From positions 3,162,001 to 3,226,000 of the forward strand of contig NZ_CP094527.1 of the NCBI RefSeq assembly GCF_022811725.1: a stretch of 64,000 nucleotides of DNA, read 5' to 3'. The DNA comes from Mucilaginibacter sp. SMC90. Its GTDB lineage: Bacteria > Bacteroidota > Bacteroidia > Sphingobacteriales > Sphingobacteriaceae. Shown here in pieces: positions 34,411 to 43,605 of the stretch. The notes under the pieces were generated by a model. That model was not told where the DNA came from and ran no database searches. It worked only from the letters and a program-made list of their open reading frames with translations. Both the position numbers and the translations under genes were made by a program. How positions within the stretch are numbered: position 1 is the first letter of the stretch; every line of letters starts with the position of its first letter.

Positions 34411-34496
34411 AGCGTCATTGCGAGGCACGAAGCAATCCCCGATTAGCAGAGTCCCTCTGTATAGTTTGGGATTGCTTCGTGCCTCGCAATGACGCT
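34411..34496. repeat. Perfect 29-bp inverted repeat, REP-like element
   Basis: Arms at 34411-34439 and 34468-34496 are exact complements (29 of 29), with a 28-base loop that itself contains GCAGAG/CTCTGT pairing, and TTTTT follows the right arm. The arm core GCAATGACG / CGTCATTGC recurs in a partial copy at 32814-32868. Dispersed palindromes with this core are, from memory, common in Bacteroidota intergenic DNA. Here it lies between the convergent ends of rpmA and the M1 peptidase. Confidence 0.85.
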
Positions 34497-34549
34497 TTTT
34501 TATGTTATGATATCTTTGAAAATAGGACACATTCGAAATTTGCTTGTCC

Positions 34550-36142
34550 TTATTCGATGATCAGCTTCTTCAGATAATAAGTATCCGGATCAATAACCGG
34601 CATACTTTTGCTTGTTATAGTGATGCCCTTTTTGTCAAGTGTATAACGCTTTGTAACGCCGTCAATATTAATATCAACAGGCAAAGCCATATCTATATTT
34701 AGCAATTGAACCTGGTACCTGTCGCCGCGCTGGGCTTTTACATGTACTTCCAGTTTATTGACAGAGTAGATGTACAGATCAAACAGCGGTTTCAGATCTC
34801 TACCCGCAGCTTTGCTAAAATACTGGATTACATCATCTGTATTGACCAAATTGCTGTAAGTATAACGCGGATCGGTAACGAAGCCTTTAAGGGTAGGGAA
34901 GAAGGTGCTGTCGCCCATAATATACCTGAGGGTGTGCATAAAGAATGCACCCTTGCCATAGATATCTCCATTGTAAGCCGATTCTTCGTCGATGTCTTTT
35001 CCCATTACAATAGGAACCTTATTGCCGAATGATAATGCCGAATTTTGGAAGAATTTGATATAAGCTTTTTCACCTTCAAATTCCCGCACATACAGTGCAT
35101 CGCCGTAAGTACAGATCCCTTCATGGATCCAGTAATCGGCCCAATCTTTAGCCGTTACTTTATTGCCCCACCATTCGTGACCAAACTCGTGATGCATTAA
35201 GCCGTCATAATCTTCACCGCCAACTTTGGTATATTTAAATTTAGCACCATAAGCATTCATGGTTTGGTGTTCCATACCCAGGTGAGGGGTTTCAACAATC
35301 CCGATCTTTTCTTTTACCCATGGATATTCACCAAAGTATTTTTCTTGTTCTTTAATAGTTTTTACAAAAATATCCAGGTGGTGTTCGGCTTTGGCGGCAT
35401 GTTCTTTTAATACATAAAACTGGATAGGAACCTGGTGCCCATCAACGGTGGTGTACGGACGGGTTACAACAGTATAGTCACCGGCATTAAACAAGATGCT
35501 GTAATTGTTAATGCTGTATTTGGTTTGCCAATGGAATGTTGCTGTTCCCTTTTGCCTGGTAATACCTTTCAATAATCCCGGCCCGGCAACCACCAAATCT
35601 TTAGGGACTGTGATGAACATATCTACACCCTCGTTTGGTTCGTCGGATGGATGATCTTTACAAGGGAAATATAATTTGCCGCCTGTACCTTCGGCGGTAA
35701 TAGCCATCCATTGGTGCCCTGTTGAATCACGGGTCCAGATAAAGCCGTCATCCCATGGCGGACGACGGGCAACATGGGGCTTGCCGCCATAAATCACTTT
35801 TATGCTTGCTTTACCGGCAGGAAGCTCTTTGCCAGTATTAATAGTAATGAGGTTGTTTTTGTAATCAAATGGCTCCTGCTTACCGTTTACCAAAACCTTG
35901 CTGATGCTCAACGAATCTAACAGATCAAATAATAAAACTTTGGTAGGTTTTGCCATGATCACATCGATGGTGGTAAAGCCATCGATAGTTTTCTGTACAG
36001 GATCCACAGCCAGCGAAATGGTATAATGGCGCACATCCATTATGGCCTGCTCTGGTTTGAGCTTACCGCCTGATGTTAGGGTTTGCGCATGGAGAGCGAC
36101 TGATGCTAACAGGAGTGCTAATGCACAAAAGATCTTTTTCAT
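34550..36142 (-). CDS. M1-family metallopeptidase (secreted aminopeptidase type, short form)
   Basis: A zinc aminopeptidase-like enzyme of 530 residues with a signal peptide (cleavage near LHAQT, about 20). The zinc site is complete: HEFGH (His318, Glu319, His322) and Glu341 in WIHEGICTYGD. The substrate loop normally GAMEN reads GMEHQT (289-294), as in a subgroup of secreted bacterial M1 enzymes. The protein stops after the catalytic and linker domains, so it lacks the large C-terminal helical domain of E. coli PepN-type enzymes (about 870 residues); short forms like this are known. It lies downstream of the polyprenyl synthase gene with a 50-bp gap. It should cleave N-terminal residues from peptides in the periplasm or outside. 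Confidence 0.9.
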   Translation of the reverse strand: MKKIFCALALLLASVALHAQTLTSGGKLKPEQAIMDVRHYTISLAVDPVQKTIDGFTTIDVIMAKPTKVLLFDLLDSLSISKVLVNGKQEPFDYKNNLITINTGKELPAGKASIKVIYGGKPHVARRPPWDDGFIWTRDSTGHQWMAITAEGTGGKLYFPCKDHPSDEPNEGVDMFITVPKDLVVAGPGLLKGITRQKGTATFHWQTKYSINNYSILFNAGDYTVVTRPYTTVDGHQVPIQFYVLKEHAAKAEHHLDIFVKTIKEQEKYFGEYPWVKEKIGIVETPHLGMEHQTMNAYGAKFKYTKVGGEDYDGLMHHEFGHEWWGNKVTAKDWADYWIHEGICTYGDALYVREFEGEKAYIKFFQNSALSFGNKVPIVMGKDIDEESAYNGDIYGKGAFFMHTLRYIMGDSTFFPTLKGFVTDPRYTYSNLVNTDDVIQYFSKAAGRDLKPLFDLYIYSVNKLEVHVKAQRGDRYQVQLLNIDMALPVDINIDGVTKRYTLDKKGITITSKSMPVIDPDTYYLKKLIIE

Positions 36143-36192
36143 TTAACTATTTGAGCTAACCGTTCGATTTTAATTTAATGTTTTAATATAAA

Positions 36193-37167
36193 TCAATTCT
36201 CTCTCACCAGCAAGCCATCTGCAAAATCGCGGAGGTATTGTTTATGCTCTTCAGGTAAATTAATGGCATCAAGAGCTGCAAAGGCTTTATCTGCATAAGT
36301 TTGCATAGCCTCTTCGGCGTGTAGCCTGATATCAAGTTCGTTATATATACTGGTTATGGCTTTAACCTTCTCTGCACTATCAAATTCGGCAGCGTTTAGC
36401 CAGTGGTTCAATGTTTGAGCCTGGCTGCCTTTAGCCAGCTCAAGGGCGCGAATAAGCAAAAAGGTTTTTTTATTGGAGATGATATCCCCGCCAACCTGTT
36501 TGCCAAATTTTTCGGGATCGCCGTAAACATCCAGGATATCATCCTGAAGCTGGAATGCGATGCCAAGATTTACCCCAAACGAATCGATCAGATCAGCATC
36601 AGCTAATGCAGCACCACCTATGATAGAGCCTATCTTTAACGTACCACCAAGCAATACCGCTGTTTTAAGGCGAATCATATTGATGTACTCGTCAATACTT
36701 ACGTCGTTTCGCTGTTCAAAGCTCATGTCAATCTGCTGGCCTTCGCATACGCCCGTTGCGGTATCATTGAAAACATCAAGCACTTTCCGTAAAATGCTGT
36801 CGTCAACTTTCATCATCATGCGGTTGGCCTCCACCATCATCGCATCACCCGAGAGGATGGCTACATTGGCGTTCCACTTTTCGTGTACAGTTACTTTACC
36901 ACGGCGTAAAGGTGCCTTGTCCATGATATCATCATGCATTAGGGTAAAGTTGTGAAATACCTCAATGGCAAGTGCAGGCTCAATTGCCTTTTCAACGTCA
37001 CCGCCAAAAAGGTCGCAAGCCAGCAGGAGCAGGGCTGGGCGCATGCGCTTGCCGCCAATAGATAAAATATAGCTTATAGGTTCGTACAAATCGGCTGGAT
37101 AGGCAGGATAACTTAGCTTGCCGACTGCATCGTTTATTAGTAACTGTAAATCTGTAAGTTGTTTCAT
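36193..37167 (-). CDS. Trans-isoprenyl diphosphate synthase (polyprenyl synthetase)
   Basis: A 324-residue enzyme that adds isopentenyl diphosphate units to an allylic primer. The first aspartate-rich motif is LMHDDIMD (with Arg-Arg just after, APLRRG) and the second is QDDILD. GGKRMRPALLLL supplies the IPP-binding region and HEKW follows. There is no two-residue insertion in the first motif, unlike bacterial farnesyl synthases (IspA), and the fifth residue before DDIMD is Phe, which in related enzymes shortens the product to about C15-C20. So it could make farnesyl- or geranylgeranyl-diphosphate, or a longer quinone side chain if other residues compensate. It is between rnr and the M1 peptidase gene on the same strand. 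Confidence 0.9.
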   Translation of the reverse strand: MKQLTDLQLLINDAVGKLSYPAYPADLYEPISYILSIGGKRMRPALLLLACDLFGGDVEKAIEPALAIEVFHNFTLMHDDIMDKAPLRRGKVTVHEKWNANVAILSGDAMMVEANRMMMKVDDSILRKVLDVFNDTATGVCEGQQIDMSFEQRNDVSIDEYINMIRLKTAVLLGGTLKIGSIIGGAALADADLIDSFGVNLGIAFQLQDDILDVYGDPEKFGKQVGGDIISNKKTFLLIRALELAKGSQAQTLNHWLNAAEFDSAEKVKAITSIYNELDIRLHAEEAMQTYADKAFAALDAINLPEEHKQYLRDFADGLLVREN

Positions 37168-37173
37168 TTATTT

Positions 37174-37254
37174 AGTGAGTGGTTCATTAGGTTGATTAAG
37201 TGAGTGGTTTCAGCGTTTAACTCAATCAACTACTCACCCAATCAACCATTCACC
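37174..37254. repeat. Imperfect inverted repeat between rnr and polyprenyl synthase
   Basis: Blocks of the type GTGAGTGGTT and GGTTGATT on the left recur in inverted form on the right (AATCAACC, ACCATTCAC). The result is an imperfect, partly tandem palindrome. It could act as the rnr terminator or be a decaying dispersed repeat. Confidence 0.5.
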
Positions 37255-37259
37255 AATTA

Positions 37260-39398
37260 TCAATCTTGTACCAGTGAAAAATCTATCTGTTTTTTGGTTA
37301 GGTCAACGTGTTTTACTTTGATCTTTACTTCATCGCCAAGCTGGTAAATTTTCTTTTTACGCTGGCCTATGATGGCATAGTTTTTCTCATCCAAAGTATA
37401 AAAATCGTCCGAAATATCGCGCAGGCGGATCATGCCTTCACATTTGTTTTCGATTATCTCCACATACATACCCCATTCGGTAACTCCAGAAATGATGCCC
37501 ATGAAGGTGTTGCCAACCTGGTCGCGAAGATACTCAGCCTGCTTGTATTTTACAGAAGAACGTTCTGCATCTGCCGCCTTTTTTTCCATTAAAGAGCTGT
37601 GCGAACATAGCTTTTCATAAAACTCGGCATTGGCCGATTGACCGCCGTTTAAATAATGGAACAATAACCTGTGTACCATCACATCTGGGTAACGGCGAAT
37701 TGGCGAAGTAAAGTGGGTATAGTGGTCAAAAGCCAAACCGTAATGGCTGCTGCTTTTGGTGGTGTAAATAGCTTTAGCCATTGAACGGATAGCCAGGTGG
37801 GTTAACACGTTCTGCTCTTTTTTGCCCTCCACATCTTCCATCAGGTAATTGAGCGATTTGGCTGTTTCCTTGTCAGATTTGGTGTTGATCTTATAACCAA
37901 ACCTTGCTGCAAACTGGGCAAAGTTGGCCAGCGCATCAGGCTTGGGCGAATCATGTACACGGTAAACAAAAGTGTATTTGTGTTTGCCTTTACCCATTTT
38001 GCTAACGCGCTCGGCTACCTTGCGGTTGGCCAGCAGCATGAAATCTTCAATTAGCTTATGAGCGTCTTTACGTTCTTTTACATAAACGCCAATTGGCTTG
38101 CCTGTTTCATCAAGCTTGAACTTAACCTCGGTAGTTTCAAAGCTGATGGCCCCGTTCTTAAACTTGCGGTCGCGCAGTTTATAGGCCAGTGCGTTAAGCT
38201 TAAATATTTCTTCCTTAAAATCACCTTCGCCGGTTTCTATAACGTCCTGAACTTCCTCGTAGGTAAAACGCCTGTCGGAGTAGATGATGGTTTTTCCGTA
38301 CCACTCGTTAATAATATTGGCGTTCTCATCCAATTCAAATACGGCCGAGAAGCAAAGCTTTTCTTCTTTTGGCCTGAGCGAACATAAGCCGTTGGATAGC
38401 CTTTCAGGCAGCATCGGTATTACCCGGTCTACCAGGTATACAGAAGTAGCCCTGTCCAGGGCTTCCTTATCTAAAGCCGAATCGGGGATGATGTAATGCG
38501 AAACATCGGCGATGTGAACACCAACCTCGTAATTGCCATTTTCGAGTACGCGATAGGATAGGGCATCATCAAAGTCTTTTGCATCGAACGGGTCGATGGT
38601 AAAAGTGGTGATATTGCGAAAATCGCGCCGTTTGGCAATTTCATCGGCAGTAATTACGTCCGAAATTTCTTCGGCATCGTGCTCAACCTCTGCCGGAAAT
38701 GATAATGGGAAACCATACTCGGCCAGGATGGCATTCATCTCTGTATCGTTCTCGCCCTGTGCCCCCAAGATATGTTTGATCCGGCCGATAGGGTTTTTTG
38801 CTTCCGTTGGCCAGTCGGTAATTTCGGCTACTGCTTTGATGCCGTTTTTAGCCCCGTTAAGCTCAGTGATAGGGATAAAAATATCATGCATCATTTTGCG
38901 GTCGTCGGGGATGAAGAAGGCGTAACGTTCAGATAGTTTAACCACACCGGTAAACTCCATTTTGGCACGGTGGATGATTTCGATTACTTCACCTTCCTTA
39001 TGCTTACCTTTGCTTTTGGCGTACACGTAAACCTTAACCCGGTCGCCATTAAGGGCGGTACGCAGTTTACGCGGGGCAATGAAGATATCACTTTCAAACT
39101 CATCATCGGTAACGATAAAGGCCGAACCATCGTTGGTAAGATCAACCACGCCTTCAATAAACGTTTTCAGTTCAAGAAGCTGGAATTTGCCGGGGGCGAT
39201 CTCTTTTAGTACAGATTTTTTGACCTCGTCCTTTAATATTTCATAAATGATTTCGCGCGCTTCGGAATCACGAACGTTTAGTTTAGCAGAAACCTGTTTA
39301 TAGTTGAGTGGCGTATTGCCGTTTTGTTCAAATATATCAAGTACCATTTGAGTAAGTACCTGGTGTATAGAAGAGTTGTTTTTCTTGCGTTTAGACAT
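37260..39398 (-). CDS. rnr: Ribonuclease R
   Basis: A 712-residue 3'-to-5' processive exoribonuclease of the RNase II/R family that degrades structured RNA. The order is an N-terminal winged-helix segment (about 10-75), two cold-shock-like domains, the RNB catalytic domain with TIDPFDAKDFDDALS, and a C-terminal S1 domain (about 625-705, FMGIISGVTEWGMYVEI). The RNB aspartates that hold magnesium are all in place. The length is standard for RNase R in Bacteroidota. A match to the -7 element TAnnTTTG lies 17 bp upstream. Confidence 0.96.
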   Translation of the reverse strand: MSKRKKNNSSIHQVLTQMVLDIFEQNGNTPLNYKQVSAKLNVRDSEAREIIYEILKDEVKKSVLKEIAPGKFQLLELKTFIEGVVDLTNDGSAFIVTDDEFESDIFIAPRKLRTALNGDRVKVYVYAKSKGKHKEGEVIEIIHRAKMEFTGVVKLSERYAFFIPDDRKMMHDIFIPITELNGAKNGIKAVAEITDWPTEAKNPIGRIKHILGAQGENDTEMNAILAEYGFPLSFPAEVEHDAEEISDVITADEIAKRRDFRNITTFTIDPFDAKDFDDALSYRVLENGNYEVGVHIADVSHYIIPDSALDKEALDRATSVYLVDRVIPMLPERLSNGLCSLRPKEEKLCFSAVFELDENANIINEWYGKTIIYSDRRFTYEEVQDVIETGEGDFKEEIFKLNALAYKLRDRKFKNGAISFETTEVKFKLDETGKPIGVYVKERKDAHKLIEDFMLLANRKVAERVSKMGKGKHKYTFVYRVHDSPKPDALANFAQFAARFGYKINTKSDKETAKSLNYLMEDVEGKKEQNVLTHLAIRSMAKAIYTTKSSSHYGLAFDHYTHFTSPIRRYPDVMVHRLLFHYLNGGQSANAEFYEKLCSHSSLMEKKAADAERSSVKYKQAEYLRDQVGNTFMGIISGVTEWGMYVEIIENKCEGMIRLRDISDDFYTLDEKNYAIIGQRKKKIYQLGDEVKIKVKHVDLTKKQIDFSLVQD

Positions 39399-39414
39399 AG
39401 AATAGAATTTGTAT

Positions 39415-39422
39415 CAAAGATA
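39415..39422 (-). promoter_or_regulatory. Possible -7 promoter element of rnr
   Basis: On the minus strand TATCTTTG fits TAnnTTTG, 16 bp before the ATG of rnr. A TTG-type -33 element is not seen at 17-23 bp, so this is tentative. Confidence 0.4.
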
Positions 39423-39479
39423 CTGAATTTTGAATACCCGATATTGCCTGGCAGGCAAGCGATATAACCAAGTTTTTAA

Positions 39480-41177
39480 TCAACCCGGTATCGAGGCTAT
39501 CAGCCGCTTAGTATACTCCTCTTTAGGCCGGTAATAAATATCGTCAGGATATCCTGTTTCCACTATTTCGCCCTTGTTCATCACCATCATCCGGTCGGAG
39601 ATATGCTTGATCACAGCTAAATCATGAGATATGAAAATGTAAGTAAGCTTAAGTTCTTCCTGAAGCTCGCGTATCAGGTTTAATACCTGGGCTTGTACGG
39701 ATACGTCAAGTGCAGAAACTGATTCATCGCAAATGATAAATTTAGGCTGAAGCGCCAGGGCCCGGGCTATCACTATCCGCTGCCTTTGCCCGCCCGAAAA
39801 CTCGTGGGGATAACGGTTAAAGTGTGCAGGCTGCAGGTTAACCCGTTCAAGCAGTTCAATTACTTTACGTTTGCGGATAGTATCATTGCTATAAAACTGA
39901 TGTACCTGCAAGGGTTCCATAAGCGATTGCCCAACCGTAAGTTTAGGGTTTAGTGACGAATAAGGATCCTGGAAAATGATCTGGATATCTTTCCGGATCT
40001 GCCTCAGCTCATTTTTATTTAGTTCGCGCAGATCAGTGCCTCCAAAAGTGATTTTGCCGGATGTAGGTTCTATCAGCCTTAAAATGCTGCGCCCCAAAGT
40101 TGTTTTGCCGCATCCTGATTCACCGACAAGCCCTAAAGTTTCGCCCGGATATACATCAAAGCTCACATTGTTCACCGCTTTTACAACGTGGTCTTTCCGC
40201 TTGAAAAAGCCTGCATCTGTGGGGAACCAGGTACTTAACTTCTCCGCTTTTAATAGCGGTTGCTGCTCATATAGTTTGCGCTTTCTTTCAGCAATCTCAA
40301 CATCAGGATAGTGGTATAATTTCCTGATGCTTTCGATAGTTACGGCGGGTTTGTCCGCATCCAGAAAATCGGCAACAACAGGCAGTTTTTTTAAATGCTG
40401 CTGTGGCGAAGGCCGGCAGGCCAGTAACCCTTTAGTGTACGGATGCCGTGGGTTTGCGAAGAGATCTTTTACAGCAGCTTCTTCTACAATTTCGCCTTTA
40501 TACATTACCAAAACCCGGTCTGCAATTTCTTTGATCACCCCCAGATCATGTGAGATAAAGATCAGGCTCATATGCCTTTCGGCTTTTAACTTATGCAGTA
40601 GCTCAATAATCGTTTTTTGCACGGTAACATCAAGCGCAGTGGTTGGCTCATCGGCAATGAGGATCTCCGGGTTGCAGGCTAAAGCCATGGCTATCATTAC
40701 CCGCTGCTTTTGCCCGCCCGAGATTTGGTGAGGATAGCTGTTAAATATTGCTTCGGGCCGTGGCAATTGTACTTCTTTGAAAAGATCGATAGTTTTTTGT
40801 TTAGCTTCAGCGCTGTTCAAACCTAAGTGTAGCCGTATCGCCTCTGTTAGCTGAAAACCACAGGTAAGTACAGGGTTAAGTGATGTCATTGGCTCCTGAA
40901 ATATCATAGCTACCTGGTTGCCCCGTACATGCTGCATTTCATCTTCGGTTAATTTGCACAGGCAAACATCATTTAAAAGTACGGATCCGTTTATTACAGC
41001 CTGGGTTTCGTTAAGCAAACGCATCAACGCGAGGGAGGTTACCGACTTGCCGGAACCTGATTCGCCTACAATACCAATTGTTTCGCCTTTATCAAGAGTA
41101 AATGAAATTCCTTTTACAGCCTTGAACTGGCTTTTACCATTCTTGAAACTAACCGACAGATCGTTTACTTTAAGCAT
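39480..41177 (-). CDS. Dipeptide/oligopeptide ABC transporter, two fused ATP-binding domains
   Basis: A 565-residue cytoplasmic protein joining two ATPase domains, like a DppD-DppF or OppD-OppF fusion (also seen in GsiA and YejF). Half one: Walker A GESGSGKS, signature SGGQKQR, Walker B LIADEPTTALD. Half two: Walker A GESGCGKT, signature SGGQRQR, Walker B IICDESVSALD. The region after the first domain, with NPRHPYTKGLLACRPSP, is the oligopeptide-transporter C-terminal part. No permease or binding-protein gene lies beside it in the window, so its membrane partners are elsewhere. I choose the ATG at 41177 (MLKVNDLSVSF), whose A overlaps the last base of the upstream stop TAA; the frame could extend 34 residues further, but those residues lie inside the exonuclease gene and look like no domain. 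Confidence 0.94.
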   Translation of the reverse strand: MLKVNDLSVSFKNGKSQFKAVKGISFTLDKGETIGIVGESGSGKSVTSLALMRLLNETQAVINGSVLLNDVCLCKLTEDEMQHVRGNQVAMIFQEPMTSLNPVLTCGFQLTEAIRLHLGLNSAEAKQKTIDLFKEVQLPRPEAIFNSYPHQISGGQKQRVMIAMALACNPEILIADEPTTALDVTVQKTIIELLHKLKAERHMSLIFISHDLGVIKEIADRVLVMYKGEIVEEAAVKDLFANPRHPYTKGLLACRPSPQQHLKKLPVVADFLDADKPAVTIESIRKLYHYPDVEIAERKRKLYEQQPLLKAEKLSTWFPTDAGFFKRKDHVVKAVNNVSFDVYPGETLGLVGESGCGKTTLGRSILRLIEPTSGKITFGGTDLRELNKNELRQIRKDIQIIFQDPYSSLNPKLTVGQSLMEPLQVHQFYSNDTIRKRKVIELLERVNLQPAHFNRYPHEFSGGQRQRIVIARALALQPKFIICDESVSALDVSVQAQVLNLIRELQEELKLTYIFISHDLAVIKHISDRMMVMNKGEIVETGYPDDIYYRPKEEYTKRLIASIPG

Positions 41178-41884
41178 TAGCCTACTACGGTTATAAACTC
41201 GTCCGCAATCAGTTCTTCCCCGCGGTAACGCCTCAATAATTGTGCTGTTGCAACCACATCTTTTTGACAATAGGTGCAAATACGCTCCAACTGGTTTTCA
41301 TGCCAGTAAACGCGGCCTACATCGCTGCCATCAATATCATCTTTTGGGGTTGGGATATTAAAAATGCTGGTGAGCAGATTTAATGAAGTGTAGTGTTTAT
41401 GGTCGCCAAATTTCCATAGCTCCATAGTATCCAAATGGGCAATTTCCCAAGGTTTTTTACCTGCTATTTGCAATTGCTGCGGAAAGGGCATCCCGTTTAC
41501 CAGTAACCTTCGGCAGATATACGGAAAGTCAAATTCCTTACCGTTGTGAGCACATAAAACAAGGCTGGCGGGCTGGCTGAACAACAAGGAGGAAAACTTA
41601 GTAAGCAACTCCTTTTCATCATGCGAAGCAAACGATTTTACCCGCAAACCAATATTCTTTCCCGCCGTAAAAATTCCGGCCGAAATACATACAATTTTAC
41701 CAAACTCGGCCCAGATGCCGGCACGCTCATAATGGATATCGGCAGGTTCATCCTTGCGTTGGTGCCGGGTTTTTAGTTCCCATAAAACCTGCAGTTTTTC
41801 AGGCAATAGCTCATGACTGCTGTATTGGGGTACAGTTTCAATATCAATTACCAGTATATTATGCAGGTCGTATTGTTCAAGCAT
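41177..41884 (-). CDS. DEDD-superfamily 3'-5' exonuclease (PolB-type proofreading-like)
   Basis: A 235-residue stand-alone exonuclease resembling the proofreading domain of family B DNA polymerases (PF10108 group). The motifs are ExoI VIDIET (Asp13, Glu15), ExoII CAHNGKEFDFPYI, and ExoIII YCQKDVVATAQLL, supplying the four acidic metal ligands. It should remove nucleotides from DNA or RNA 3' ends. The gene ends in TAATG shared with the ABC ATPase gene, so the two are translationally coupled, though no functional link is evident. Confidence 0.87.
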   Translation of the reverse strand: MLEQYDLHNILVIDIETVPQYSSHELLPEKLQVLWELKTRHQRKDEPADIHYERAGIWAEFGKIVCISAGIFTAGKNIGLRVKSFASHDEKELLTKFSSLLFSQPASLVLCAHNGKEFDFPYICRRLLVNGMPFPQQLQIAGKKPWEIAHLDTMELWKFGDHKHYTSLNLLTSIFNIPTPKDDIDGSDVGRVYWHENQLERICTYCQKDVVATAQLLRRYRGEELIADEFITVVG

Positions 41885-41976
41885 CCAATTAATAATTATG
41901 GAGGCAAGATAATGATAGTTTTTATTTTAAATCCGCCGCAACTTTGTGCGCTATGTCAATTTTTAAATATGGTATT

Positions 41977-43605
41977 TTAATGATGCTTTGAGTTGTTTAA
42001 TTTGAAACCCACGCTAATCTGTAACGAACCGGGATTACTTTTATAACTACCAAAATCAGAAATAACCCGATAGCCGCTAAGGCTTTTTTGATACCATGCT
42101 TCAAATATCAGCCGGTTGAATTGAACGCTAAGACCGCCTGATAGCCCGAAATTTATCCTTTGATCATAACGGGTAGTTTTTATTTTGTTTTGGGTGTTAG
42201 CGAAGTAAGCAGTATCAAGATTGATATCTAACCGTTGCAAACTTGTGTTCGCATTGATCTGTTTAACGGGAAGGTTAATAACAGGCCCGCCTTTTACACT
42301 GATGTTATTGTTGATCTTGTACATCAAATGGATAGGGATATTCACAAAATAAGCTTTACGTGAATCGGTTACTTTAACAAATTGTGCAGAATCAACATTG
42401 CTGAAATTTTTATTGTCATATGATCCGCTTAAGTTGAGCGGTGTTAGAAGGCGCATCTGGGCATTTATAGCCCATTTTTCGTTTAAATGATAGGTGCCAA
42501 ATACTCCCGGATAGATATCAAGAGGGAAGCTGCCATATATATTATGATTTTGAGCCCCTGGCGTAAAGCTTCCTGATGAGTTTGCACCCAGTAAAATGCC
42601 CCAGTCTACATTGGCGAATATGGCTGATAATGGCCGTGCTGCTGCTGTTTTAAACTTTTTTACTTTAGCATTTTTTGCTGATGGATTTTTAGCCGCATTG
42701 TTTTTGCTGACCGAATTTTTGATTTGATTGACGCTGCCCCTTTCAGCCTGATGATACTGATCAGCTATTATAAAGTTTGATAATGGTTGATCAGCGAATA
42801 TTTGAGGTTGCTTCAACGAGTTATTGTTGGTTCCTGATAATTGGGCAATATTTGCTGCGTTGACCGAAAGGTATAAGCTGGCATTACTTGCACGGCTGGT
42901 ATTTTGCGTTTCATCTTCAGGTAAATTGCTTGATGGGACAGCGTTCGTGCCTGAAGTTAAGCCCTGTTGCATGGTTGGGTTGGCTGAGGGGATTTGCCTG
43001 TTACCACTTTGCTGATTTATATAATTTCTGGTGTTGTGGCCTATGTGAACGGTGGATGGTGCCAGGGCACTGTTATTGTTACCACCTTGCCTGTTGATTA
43101 ATGATTTACTTTTTTTTGATGCAGTACCTGTTGCTTTAGGATTGCTGTTATCAATTGCACTGAAGCCAGGTGCTTTATTGGTGCTATCTGTTTTGTTTAC
43201 AGATGCTATCAACTCTTTTGATGCCTGTTGTAAGTTATCAGCGCCCGTATCCGGCTCAGTAAAACTTCTATTGGCGCTATCCCGCTCAATGGTCTGCTTG
43301 TTTTTGTGAGGCTGGTGATGAACTACATGCTTATGCTGCCTGGTTTTAACAACATAAATGGCTGTGCCGGTAACAGTAGCTATTGTTAATGACGTTACCA
43401 ATACCGATGTGGCTTTCATCGCCTTGATAGCTTTGATAACTTTTGCAACTTTTGAAACATGCGGAGCGGGTGCTAAAGGCAAAAGCGGCAAATGTTTGTC
43501 AAGTATAGATTGCATTTCCTGCCATCCGCTTTGCGGTTCGCTATCAACGGGTAGCTCGTTGCGTTTTTGCCGCCAAAGATCGGGGTCTTTAAATAAATCT
43601 TTCAT
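41977..43605 (-). CDS. Sigma-linked protein: cytoplasmic N-terminus, membrane helix, and C-terminal beta-barrel domain
   Basis: A 542-residue protein. The N-terminus (MKDLFKDPDLWRQKRNELP) is cytoplasmic and resembles the start of Bacteroidota anti-sigma proteins. One hydrophobic helix follows at about 65-86 (TSVLVTSLTIATVTGTAIYVV). A long low-complexity middle (about 90-330) is rich in Asn, Ser, Lys and Thr. The C-terminal about 210 residues (WGILLGANSSGSFTPG onward, then GTYHLNEKWAINAQMR, ending QISVGFKLNNSK) look like an outer-membrane beta-barrel domain. Its ATG overlaps the sigma factor stop by 4 bp (ATGA). A cytoplasmic sigma-binding end joined to a barrel-like end is unusual; I infer an envelope sensor that spans the periplasm. 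Confidence 0.75.
   Translation of the reverse strand: MKDLFKDPDLWRQKRNELPVDSEPQSGWQEMQSILDKHLPLLPLAPAPHVSKVAKVIKAIKAMKATSVLVTSLTIATVTGTAIYVVKTRQHKHVVHHQPHKNKQTIERDSANRSFTEPDTGADNLQQASKELIASVNKTDSTNKAPGFSAIDNSNPKATGTASKKSKSLINRQGGNNNSALAPSTVHIGHNTRNYINQQSGNRQIPSANPTMQQGLTSGTNAVPSSNLPEDETQNTSRASNASLYLSVNAANIAQLSGTNNNSLKQPQIFADQPLSNFIIADQYHQAERGSVNQIKNSVSKNNAAKNPSAKNAKVKKFKTAAARPLSAIFANVDWGILLGANSSGSFTPGAQNHNIYGSFPLDIYPGVFGTYHLNEKWAINAQMRLLTPLNLSGSYDNKNFSNVDSAQFVKVTDSRKAYFVNIPIHLMYKINNNISVKGGPVINLPVKQINANTSLQRLDINLDTAYFANTQNKIKTTRYDQRINFGLSGGLSVQFNRLIFEAWYQKSLSGYRVISDFGSYKSNPGSLQISVGFKLNNSKHH

Noticed and set aside
34550..36142. A truncated pseudogene of aminopeptidase N
   Set aside because: The zinc site, signal peptide and clean end are intact, and short M1 forms are known; there is no sign of frameshift or internal stop.
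39480..41177. Two ABC ATPase genes joined by a sequencing error
   Set aside because: The single frame has a conserved linker between halves, as in known OppD-OppF-type fusions such as GsiA and YejF.
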